DNA of 8,960 bases from an uncultured Rhodopirellula sp. (GTDB taxonomy: Bacteria; Planctomycetota; Planctomycetia; Pirellulales; Pirellulaceae), in contig CAJXTM010000091.1 of NCBI GenBank assembly GCA_913061385.1, forward strand, positions 1 through 8,960, given 5' to 3'. The first letter of the stretch is position 1. Each line of letters opens with the position of its first letter. Of the stretch, positions 1 to 6,038 are shown one piece after another. The notes beneath the pieces were generated by a model. It had not been told where the DNA came from. It did not search any database and saw only the letters and a program-made list of their open reading frames with translations. Both the position numbers and the translations under genes were made by a program.

Positions 1-863
1 TTGCAGCAGCGTTCAATGCTCCCCTGGCAGGACTCGTTTTCAGCTTTGAGGAGATTGCTCGGTCGTTTGAAAAAAATAATGTTGGCACAGTCATTCGATC
101 TGTCATCATTTCTTCCATATTCATTGTCGTGGTACTTGGCAAGGACTACCTGTTTTATGGTCAGATTCACAGCAACGACGGTAATTGGACGCTTGGGCAA
201 TGGGCGTCGATTTTCTTGATCGGGACTATCGGTGGTTTTCTTGGAGGTGGGTTTGCCCAATGCACGATCAAAGGATCTGCCTTCGCAACTCGTTGCATGA
301 AATGGAATCGATGGCTGACACCGCTGGCACTTGGGGCCGGTCTTGGTGTTGCGGGGTACCTTTCCGATGGCGAAAGCTACGGAAGTGGCTATCAGCAAAC
401 TCAGCAAATCTTGCTCGAAGGCGTGCAGTACCCTTGGTACTTCGCCCCCTTGACCGCAGTTGCTTCATTCTTGACTTTGGCATCCGGGATACCAGGCGGA
501 CTATTTGATCCCAGTCTCACTGTGGGAGCAGGGCTCGGTCAGTCAATGTTGCCTGTGGTCAACATGGTGTCGCCTGGCTTGGACCCAGAATCAGTCATCA
601 TGATGTTCATGGTGGCGTATTTTGCCGGGGTAGTTCAAAGCCCGATCACGTGCGCTATCATCATGGTTGAAATGACGGCGGCAAGGCATATGACGTTGCC
701 ATTGCTGGGGGTGGCCGTGATTGCTTATGAGTGTTCGCGACTGGTGTGTCGCACTTCCCTTTATGAAGCATTGGCGAATACTTTTCTTGCGGGACTCAGC
801 AAACAATCTGAGGGCGATAAGGCGCCAAGTAATAAAAAGCCTGAACCGTCGCAGTCGAAATGA
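1..863 (+). CDS. ClC-family chloride channel or H+/Cl- exchanger, C-terminal part (5' end outside window)
   Basis: Integral membrane protein moving chloride, perhaps in exchange for protons. The reading frame (codons starting at base 3) is open from the left edge to TGA at 861-863, so the N-terminal helices, including the selectivity Ser and the gating Glu, are missing. The visible part opens with AAAFNAPLAGLVFSFEE, close to the E. coli ClcA stretch that ends in the proton-pathway Glu203. The second Glu here is codon 51-53. Next come several hydrophobic helices, the chloride-site loop SGIPGGLFDPSL (codons 483-518) and TSLYEAL, whose Tyr (762-764) matches ClcA Tyr445. The tail ends in a short polar segment with no CBS domains, as in simple bacterial ClCs. 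An internal ATG at 129 is not the start, because conserved sequence continues upstream of it. The Asp in GLFDP is unusual. Retention of the proton Glu favours an exchanger over a channel, but the missing half would be needed to decide. It converges with the dioxygenase gene, 10 bases away. Confidence 0.93.
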   Translation, partial: AAAFNAPLAGLVFSFEEIARSFEKNNVGTVIRSVIISSIFIVVVLGKDYLFYGQIHSNDGNWTLGQWASIFLIGTIGGFLGGGFAQCTIKGSAFATRCMKWNRWLTPLALGAGLGVAGYLSDGESYGSGYQQTQQILLEGVQYPWYFAPLTAVASFLTLASGIPGGLFDPSLTVGAGLGQSMLPVVNMVSPGLDPESVIMMFMVAYFAGVVQSPITCAIIMVEMTAARHMTLPLLGVAVIAYECSRLVCRTSLYEALANTFLAGLSKQSEGDKAPSNKKPEPSQSK

Positions 864-873
864 CTCGTTCGGG

Positions 874-1632
874 CTAGTGCTTTTGGCTGAAATCGTTTTG
901 CCCACTTCGGTCCAATCCACTCATGAGATAAATGGTTCGTTGCGAGAGGTCGAGCTTGCCCGCTCCCAGACTGTTTTTTGCTTCGGCATGTCGATAGACC
1001 GAGGTGGTTGGCATGTATCGTAGGGTCATTCCTCGCCTTGAGTGATCCGACGAATTGGCATCAGAACCATGGAAAAGATACACGTCATGCAAGGAAATTT
1101 GTCCAGGCTCAAGGGTGATGTTGACTGCCTCGGATTCATCGAATGCTGATGCGTCCAATTCCAAAGGCAACGCGAGTCCTTCTGCGGTGTTTCGTTGGTG
1201 TTGGGCAAGACTCTGGTCGCGGTGAGAACCCGGGATGACTTGCAGGCAACCATTAGCTGGAGTTGATGCGTCGATGGCTATCCACGCCGTGCAAGTTGCC
1301 AACGGCTCAATTGGCCAGTATTCGCCATCCTGATGCCAAGGAGTTTTGGTTCCCACCTTTGCCGGTTTGGCAAAGAAACTTGAATTCCATAACGCAACAT
1401 CATCACCGATCAACTGTGAAACCATGCTGAGGATTTCGGGCGTTTTCCCAATCTCGAGAAAAGCTGTGTCGTAAGCCAGCAACGCTGGGCAATAGTCAGA
1501 AAATTCTGCGTGCTTTTCGATCAGGCGATGGTGAGCGCTACGGATGCTTGCGAGAATGGATTCAGGCAAACGAAACTCCGGAGTGATATATCCTTCGCGG
1601 TGGTAATGTTCTATCTCAGTTGTTGAGAGCAT
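874..1632 (-). CDS. Phytanoyl-CoA dioxygenase (PhyH) family Fe(II)/2-oxoglutarate oxygenase
   Basis: Predicted cytoplasmic non-haem iron oxygenase that couples 2-oxoglutarate decarboxylation to hydroxylation of a small substrate. The 252-residue length is normal for bacterial PhyH proteins. The double-stranded beta-helix signature is complete: WHQDGEYWP supplies the HxD iron ligands His100 and Asp102, HDVYLFHGSDAN supplies the distal His188, and SRRGMTLRY supplies the Arg199/200 expected to bind the 2-oxoglutarate carboxylate. NGCLQVIPGSH (127-137) is a typical family strand. There is no signal peptide or membrane segment. The start is ATG at 1632-1630, the first Met of the frame, and the protein begins with the usual short helix that precedes GYI. 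No Shine-Dalgarno sequence is visible. The gene lies 195 bases downstream of the NHL gene on the same strand. The family includes phytanoyl-CoA, ectoine and many secondary-metabolite hydroxylases. EctD-specific motifs are not seen, and the substrate cannot be named. Confidence 0.9.
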   Translation of the reverse strand: MLSTTEIEHYHREGYITPEFRLPESILASIRSAHHRLIEKHAEFSDYCPALLAYDTAFLEIGKTPEILSMVSQLIGDDVALWNSSFFAKPAKVGTKTPWHQDGEYWPIEPLATCTAWIAIDASTPANGCLQVIPGSHRDQSLAQHQRNTAEGLALPLELDASAFDESEAVNITLEPGQISLHDVYLFHGSDANSSDHSRRGMTLRYMPTTSVYRHAEAKNSLGAGKLDLSQRTIYLMSGLDRSGQNDFSQKH

Positions 1633-1827
1633 ATGGCGATGTTCGGTTTTTAAATAGGAAATGGGGTTCGATATTGACAGTTGGGTGTACGGCCGGTTGG
1701 TAAGTGAGCCGTTTTACGAGAATCGTTTTGTCACCATGTATATCCCGTCGAAATGAGACGATGTGTTATCGGGGCAGCGATGAGTTACCGAGATCTGGAT
1801 TCTGCGCAACGCTGAGAGTCAGGTGTT
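1633..1827. other. Intergenic gap between NHL and PhyH genes
   Basis: These 195 bases hold no convincing gene. The only structure seen is a weak inverted repeat, ACGGC (1689-1693) with GCCGT (1708-1712), a 5-bp stem with a 14-base loop and no T-run on either side. An A/T-rich stretch on the minus strand (about 1646-1660) lies 14-28 bases upstream of the PhyH start and could be part of a promoter, but no good -35/-10 pair was found. The space is enough for a separate PhyH promoter. Confidence 0.4.
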
Positions 1828-2937
1828 TCAATTCAGTTGCAGACGCAAAATTCTATGGTGACCAGTGTCCACGATGTAGATTGACCCATCCCCATGGATG
1901 CAGATGCCATGAGGTCGTAGTAGCCCTCGTTTGGGATGCTTTACCCCCTTTCCGAGAATGCTTGTGACGGTGTTTTGTTTCGGTTCATAGCGAACTACGC
2001 GTGCGTTTTGGTCGTCAGCGACAATGACGTTGTCGGCTTGGTCGATCGCGAGGTGTTTGGGTGAGTTGAATTGTGTCTCTAGCGCTTTTCCCACCGCGTT
2101 GCCCGATTGGCCAGTACCTGCCACAGTGTGAATTTCTCCCGCGGGACTTACTCTTCGCAACGCGTGTCCGCTGCGTTCCAGAATGTAGACGTTGTTCTTT
2201 GAGTCAACTGCTACTGCTCGTGGGTCGACCAATGGGCTTGTGGTTGCATCAGAGCCATCAAGCGGAATTCCTTTTTTGCCATTACCGGCGACCGTGATTA
2301 CTACTTTTGATTCCAGATCGATCATCCGAATTCGCCGGTTTTTTAAATCGGCAACATAGAGTTTGTCTTCTGCAGGGTTGAGCGAAACACACATCAGGAA
2401 ATTGAAGGTAGCTGCCGATGCTGGCCCACCATCGCCACTGAACCCAGCTTTTCCCGTGCCAGCGATTGTCGTAATGATGCCAGTTTGGGTGTCAATTTTT
2501 CGTACGCAGTGGTTCCAGCTGTCAGCAATGTACAGGTCACCATCGCGAGTCGCCGCAACGTTATGCATTCCGTTGAAAGTAGCTGCAGCGGCTGGACCTG
2601 TGTCTCCCCGGTAGCCTTTGGAACCATCGCCTGCAATGAGCGTCAGAACGCCATGTGTATCTCTTCTGTGGACTCGGCCACCTGATAATTCCACAATGTA
2701 CATGTTGCTTTTGGCATCAAACGCAACTCCGAAGGGCGAATCAAGCTCACCCGGTTCAGGGGCCGTTTTGTTCTTGAGTGACTCGCCAATGACGATGGAA
2801 GCCCTGACTGCATTGTTTGCTTCAGTATCAGGCCTCGTAGCAGGTGAATCTGCCATGCAATGGGAGGCAATCAGGGTAATGATGAAGATAGTGAATTTCT
2901 GCAAATACATGCATGTTGGATACGGAAATAAATTCAT
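1828..2937 (-). CDS. Secreted NHL-repeat beta-propeller protein
   Basis: Exported six-bladed propeller, probably a binding or scaffold protein or a lyase/hydrolase-like enzyme of the NHL superfamily. The 369-residue protein has an N-terminal signal peptide (hydrophobic core about 15-26; likely signal peptidase I cleavage after CMA at 27-29). The Cys at 27 is not in a proper lipobox, since His precedes it. Repeats of the type 'SPxGVAxD...N.YIxD...RIRxID...ITTIAGTG' start near residues 66, 122, 179, 237, 291 and 340, giving six blades. Several are linked by the common GxSGDGGPAxxATF spacer (clearest at 165-178). No catalytic motif is recognisable. ATG at 2937 is used here. An ATG nine codons later (2910-2908) gives a shorter, more standard signal peptide and is a real alternative. 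The gene sits 114 bases downstream of the small membrane-protein gene, with a perfect hairpin in its leader. NHL proteins are abundant in planctomycetes, often near DUF1501/PSCyt genes. The ligand is unknown. Confidence 0.9.
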   Translation of the reverse strand: MNLFPYPTCMYLQKFTIFIITLIASHCMADSPATRPDTEANNAVRASIVIGESLKNKTAPEPGELDSPFGVAFDAKSNMYIVELSGGRVHRRDTHGVLTLIAGDGSKGYRGDTGPAAAATFNGMHNVAATRDGDLYIADSWNHCVRKIDTQTGIITTIAGTGKAGFSGDGGPASAATFNFLMCVSLNPAEDKLYVADLKNRRIRMIDLESKVVITVAGNGKKGIPLDGSDATTSPLVDPRAVAVDSKNNVYILERSGHALRRVSPAGEIHTVAGTGQSGNAVGKALETQFNSPKHLAIDQADNVIVADDQNARVVRYEPKQNTVTSILGKGVKHPKRGLLRPHGICIHGDGSIYIVDTGHHRILRLQLN

Positions 2938-2980
2938 GGAAATGTCTTGTGCTTTGAATCGACGGTACGACAGAGTGGTT

Positions 2981-2997
2981 TTCGCAGTTGCTGCGAA
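2981..2997. promoter_or_regulatory. Perfect 7-bp hairpin in the leader of the NHL gene
   Basis: TTCGCAG (2981-2987), a 3-base spacer, then CTGCGAA (2991-2997): a perfect inverted repeat that would fold as RNA from either strand. It lies 44-60 bases upstream of the NHL start and 55-71 bases past the stop of the membrane-protein gene. On the minus strand it is followed by AAACCACTC rather than a U-run, so it is a poor intrinsic terminator. An operator, a leader hairpin or an mRNA 3'-end stabiliser are the options. The repeat itself is seen directly; its function is a guess. Confidence 0.45.
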
Positions 2998-3051
2998 TTT
3001 GAATGGGTAGGGTTTGAGGCTGTGTCAGGCTTCGTCAAGTCATACGCTGAA

Positions 3052-3471
3052 TTACATCAAGTTGCGAGAGTACTGGACCATTGGAAGGATGAGACCAAGG
3101 ATTGCAGTGGCAAGTACAAGTAATCCAAGTACACAAGCGATATGCCCCAGTTTGCGACGTTGAGTTGGTGTTCTCAGGGTAAATGCACTACAGAGTATGA
3201 ATGTCGTTGTCGTTAAAAGAAACAGTGGCGTCATGGGGTGAATGAGCAGCTGGCTTAACACGCTCAACGGTACGTCAATTTCAGCGGCCCATGTTTTGAG
3301 CATCATGCCGATGAAAAAGATTTTAAAGGTGAGTAGCGGCCAGATGCAAAGTGCAATGACCAACGACACAGGCCAGTTCAGTGCACGCTTTGTTTGGATT
3401 GCAGTGGGAGGAGCTTGGTACGGATTGCCAATGTCCGATTTTGAGTGCGAAGTCGAATCAAATAGTGACAA
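3052..3471 (-). CDS. Small three-helix membrane protein with N-terminal NPYQAPP motif
   Basis: Family and function not recognised. The 139-residue product has a polar N-terminus carrying NPYQAPPT (16-23), then three hydrophobic segments at roughly 34-57, 80-98 and 109-131, joined by short loops with a basic TPTQRRK stretch (101-107) before the last helix. This suggests an inner-membrane protein with a short cytoplasmic or periplasmic tail. NPYxxP-type motifs close to the N-terminus are common in small planctomycete and proteobacterial membrane proteins of otherwise unrelated sequence; no function is established. The only possible start upstream of the motif is TTG at 3471-3469. An in-frame TAA lies two codons before it, and the next Met is residue 55 or later, inside the membrane region. 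A weak purine stretch (GAAAAG) lies about 7 bases before the TTG. It sits between the hydratase (213 bases upstream) and NHL genes, and co-transcription is uncertain. Confidence 0.7.
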   Translation of the reverse strand: MSLFDSTSHSKSDIGNPYQAPPTAIQTKRALNWPVSLVIALCIWPLLTFKIFFIGMMLKTWAAEIDVPLSVLSQLLIHPMTPLFLLTTTTFILCSAFTLRTPTQRRKLGHIACVLGLLVLATAILGLILPMVQYSRNLM

Positions 3472-3626
3472 GGTTTAGCTTTTCAAATAGGGGCTTGCGA
3501 TATAATTGAGGACTATAGGATCTGATTCGATTTTACTTGATCTTAGGCAGTGATGTTTTTTTGATGGTTGGATCTCTCCACGCCTATTGCCTTACCGCGT
3601 ACTTACATAGATTGCACTTGGAACAA

Positions 3627-3680
3627 CGTGCCGAGCCGTGGACTTGCTCTCGTGGCAGCACGCGGCACGCAGTGGAGAGC
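3627..3680. repeat. GC-rich block of overlapping inverted repeats after the hydratase stop
   Basis: Two perfect inverted repeats interlock here. CGTGCCG (3627-3633) pairs with CGGCACG (3663-3669), and GCTCTC (3646-3651) pairs with GAGAGC (3675-3680). A small stem, CGTG (3651-3654) with CACG (3659-3662), lies inside. The two large stems cross each other, so they would form a pseudoknot or be alternatives. The block begins 4 bases beyond the hydratase stop codon (minus strand) and is visibly richer in G+C than the A/T-rich rest of the 3472-3684 gap. No U-run follows on the minus strand, so a classical terminator is not supported. It could be an mRNA 3'-end structure, a switch ahead of the membrane-protein gene, or a degenerate REP-like element. 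Confidence 0.45.
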
Positions 3681-3684
3681 GGAG

Positions 3685-4476
3685 TCATTTTTGGAAAAAC
3701 GCTTTTACCTTTCCAAACGGCGGTGCGTTCACTTCTACAGAGCACGCCTGTTGGATCGGGATCAGGGCGGGGATTGAGCCGGTCAAGATGATTTGGCCTT
3801 TTTGTAGTCGCTCGCCGGTTTTTGCGAGTGACGTCTGTAGCCATTGAAGTGAAGTGCGGATGGTCTCTATTAGTTGCGATTCTTTGCACGTTGCGATGCA
3901 ATCGTCGTCAATCATGATTGAAAGTTCCGACTTGCCTTTCCATGCACTGCTCTGGGTTGCGTCACCAGCGACGAAGCCTGCATGGATGGCGTTGTTGGCA
4001 ATCAATTCACCGGCGGACGGTGGTGTTGCATGCATCACATGATTGTGAAGCTCGATTACCGGAATGATAGTGGAAAGACAGGCGGGGATTCCCTGTTCCA
4101 CGAAATCACTTGGCTCCGGGGTTTTCGACAGAATGACTGCAAGTTCGCCCTCGATGGCCAAGTTCGAATAGGCTTGGCGTTTCAGATGTGCACCTGAGTG
4201 ATGATGTTCTGATTTGTAAAGGCGGCCGGTGACGGAGTGTTGGATACCAAGTTGGGTACGGATTGTTGGCGAGGTGCAGCCAACTTTGTAGCCAACCACA
4301 CTGTCGCCCTCCTGAATGCGGAGTTTCGACACAGCATTTTGAAGTCGGTAGCCCTCCTGAACCGTCAGTGAAAGCCCCCGTGAAAAGATGCTGCCCGGGC
4401 AACGGTTTCGATAGTCTGTCAGTTGCTGCTCCGCCCACCGAGTGTATTGGGCTGCTGCATCTTGTTCGTTTTTCAT
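3685..4476 (-). CDS. 2-keto-4-pentenoate hydratase-like enzyme (FAH fold, MhpD/HpcG type)
   Basis: Soluble cytoplasmic enzyme of the fumarylacetoacetase fold; relatives hydrate 2-oxo-4-pentenoates or decarboxylate 2-oxo-enoates using Mg2+ or Mn2+. At 263 residues it has the length of E. coli MhpD, and motifs align in order: VVGYKVGCTSP (60-70, containing Lys64), IEGELAVIL (108-116), IIPVIEL (137-143), ELIANNAIHAGFVAG (157-171), KGQIILTGS (226-234) and PFGKVKAFF (253-261). The three expected metal ligands, Glu109, Glu111 and Glu142, are all present. Two pocket positions differ from MhpD: GSR after the third Glu is HNH (144-146), and ADNA is ANNA (160-163). The fold is therefore secure but the substrate is not, and a decarboxylase or another FAH-type activity is possible. 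The start is ATG at 4476-4474, without a Shine-Dalgarno sequence. The gene follows DUF1501 by 113 bases and is followed by a block of inverted repeats. Confidence 0.88.
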   Translation of the reverse strand: MKNEQDAAAQYTRWAEQQLTDYRNRCPGSIFSRGLSLTVQEGYRLQNAVSKLRIQEGDSVVGYKVGCTSPTIRTQLGIQHSVTGRLYKSEHHHSGAHLKRQAYSNLAIEGELAVILSKTPEPSDFVEQGIPACLSTIIPVIELHNHVMHATPPSAGELIANNAIHAGFVAGDATQSSAWKGKSELSIMIDDDCIATCKESQLIETIRTSLQWLQTSLAKTGERLQKGQIILTGSIPALIPIQQACSVEVNAPPFGKVKAFFQK

Positions 4477-4589
4477 GTCAATTTGGTGACGGAACGGATG
4501 GGCGATAAACGCTACAAGTGGGGAAAGACGAGGAAAGCGATGACGCCAGTTTTCGGGTTAAGTTTGTGATATTGAAAGCAGGAAAACAT
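4477..4589. other. Gap between DUF1501 and hydratase genes
   Basis: These 113 bases show no gene, no strong hairpin and no U-run. With no terminator visible after DUF1501, read-through into the hydratase is possible. No clear promoter for the hydratase was found either. Confidence 0.35.
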
Positions 4590-6038
4590 TCACGCAAGAA
4601 TGTCGCGTGCGACATTCCCGTAGACATCCGTTAATCGGTAATCACGGCCACTGTGGTGGTAAGTCAGGCGGGTGTGATCCAGTCCCATGATGTGAAGTAA
4701 GGTGGCATGAAGATCGTGGATCGTAAAGCGATCTTCAATCGCGTAGTAACCATATTCGTCGGTTTTTCCGTAACGAATGCCGGGTTTGACTCCCCCGCCT
4801 GCCATCCACATGGTGAATCCCTCGGGGTGGTGGTCGCGGCCAGGTTCGGCGTTACCAACTTGAACGGTGGGTGTGCGTCCGAATTCCCCTCCCCATAACA
4901 CAAGCGTATCCTCTAAAAGTCCCCGTTGTTTTAGGTCAGTAAGTAGGCCCGTGATTGGTTTGTCGATTTGCTTGACATTGATTTCATGGCCCTTCTTCAG
5001 GTGGGTGTGTTGGTCCCATTGTTCGTTGTTGAACGGCAGTGTGTTTGCATGACTAACTTGTATGAATCGTACATCTCTTTCGGCGAATCGGCGTGCCAGT
5101 AGACACTCGCGTCCAAAGTTCGCTGTGTCGGGATCATCCAAGCCATATAGAGCGCGTGTCGCTGCTGATTCCTGACTTAGGTCCATTGCTTCTGGGGCTG
5201 CTGTTTGCATACGAAAAGCAAGTTCGAATGATTCGATGCGGGCATTCAGTTCTGTTTCCCTTGGTCCAATCGGGGTGGCTTGGTGCTGAAGTTGGTGGAG
5301 CAACTTTAGCTGTAGCTTTTGCTGAGCTAGATTCAGGCGTTGATTTGACAGATATTCAAACGTGGCATCTTTGGCAGCGGCATTGGGGTATCCGGGGGTC
5401 CCCAAGGAAACGCCCGCATGGCGGGCCGGAAGAAACGCACTGCCGAAATTGTTAACACCTCCGTGTAGGGAGGTGGGGCAAATGGTAAGGAATGTTGGCA
5501 GATTTTCATTTGCAGAACCCAGGCCATAGCTGATCCAAGAACCCGTGCTGGGGCGTAACTGGGCTTCATCTCCCGTGTGAAGTTTCATGCATGCACCGCC
5601 ATGTGCTACATTGGTTTCGCACATTGAGTGAATCATGCACAGATCGTCGGCCACCTTGGGCAGGTGTTGCCAGAGCTCACTCATCGGAATGCCTGACTTT
5701 CCACACGGACGGAACTCCCAAGGACTCCGCATCAGATTGCCCCGATCAGCAAACGTGACTCGCGATCCATCGAACGGCAGTTTTTTGCCGTCGTCACGGT
5801 CTAGCTGTGGTTTGGGGTCAAAGAGATCGATGTGGGATGGGCCGCCATGCATGAACAGAAATATTATCCGTTTTGCTCTCGCTGGAATTCGTGCTGAAGC
5901 ATTTGAATCACTTTCTGCAGCATTCACTCGTGGAGCGTTCAGCATGCTGGTCAGTGCTAAACCACCAAAGCCAACGCACAATTGATTGAGGGCCTGGCGC
6001 CGGCTGTTTCTTGGATCAATCAACATGGATGTACTCAC
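4590..6038 (-). CDS. DUF1501 protein, Tat-exported, alkaline-phosphatase/sulfatase-like fold
   Basis: Member of the DUF1501 family (PF07394), which is greatly expanded in planctomycetes and distantly related to the alkaline phosphatase/sulfatase superfamily. The molecular activity is not established. The leader has a twin-arginine motif (NSRRQAL, Arg13-Arg14) followed by a hydrophobic stretch 21-33, so folded export by Tat is likely. Family motifs are intact: MHGGPSHIDLFDPK (63-76), WDQHTHLKKGH (341-351), WGGEFGRTP (382-390), GRDHHPEGF (400-408), HDLHATLLHIMGLDH (441-455) and YHHSGRDYRLTDVYG (460-474). Asp71, Asp342, His344, Glu385 and His403/404 are the likely metal-binding set by analogy with the superfamily (inference). 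There is no CxPxR/SxPxR formylglycine site, so it is not a classical sulfatase. The 482-residue length is normal. GTG at 6038 is used as start; ATG at 6026-6024, preceded by GTGAG, is an alternative. Either start overlaps the upstream cytochrome gene (23 or 11 bases), which implies translational coupling. Confidence 0.96.
   Translation of the reverse strand: MSTSMLIDPRNSRRQALNQLCVGFGGLALTSMLNAPRVNAAESDSNASARIPARAKRIIFLFMHGGPSHIDLFDPKPQLDRDDGKKLPFDGSRVTFADRGNLMRSPWEFRPCGKSGIPMSELWQHLPKVADDLCMIHSMCETNVAHGGACMKLHTGDEAQLRPSTGSWISYGLGSANENLPTFLTICPTSLHGGVNNFGSAFLPARHAGVSLGTPGYPNAAAKDATFEYLSNQRLNLAQQKLQLKLLHQLQHQATPIGPRETELNARIESFELAFRMQTAAPEAMDLSQESAATRALYGLDDPDTANFGRECLLARRFAERDVRFIQVSHANTLPFNNEQWDQHTHLKKGHEINVKQIDKPITGLLTDLKQRGLLEDTLVLWGGEFGRTPTVQVGNAEPGRDHHPEGFTMWMAGGGVKPGIRYGKTDEYGYYAIEDRFTIHDLHATLLHIMGLDHTRLTYHHSGRDYRLTDVYGNVARDILA

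Noticed and set aside
1674..1679. TTGACA on the plus strand
   Set aside because: The hexamer 17 bases downstream is TTGGTA, a poor -10, and no plus-strand gene follows.
2850..2937. NHL protein as a lipoprotein
   Set aside because: The Cys at residue 27 is preceded by Ala-Ser-His, which does not fit a lipobox; signal peptidase I cleavage is more likely.
2618..3010. Open frame of about 130 codons on the plus strand
   Set aside because: Antisense to the NHL gene and its leader, with no recognisable domain. The opposite strand has clear NHL repeats and a signal peptide.
3501..3506. TATAAT on the plus strand
   Set aside because: No -35 element at normal spacing and no plus-strand gene downstream; the minus-strand reading does not give a good promoter either.
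3537..3791. Plus-strand open frames over the hydratase 3' end and the gap
   Set aside because: They overlap the antisense hydratase, show no domain, and their residues look random; they arise from the GC-rich inverted-repeat block.
4590..6038. DUF1501 protein as a classical sulfatase
   Set aside because: No C/SxPxR formylglycine motif is present; only general superfamily-like metal residues are seen.
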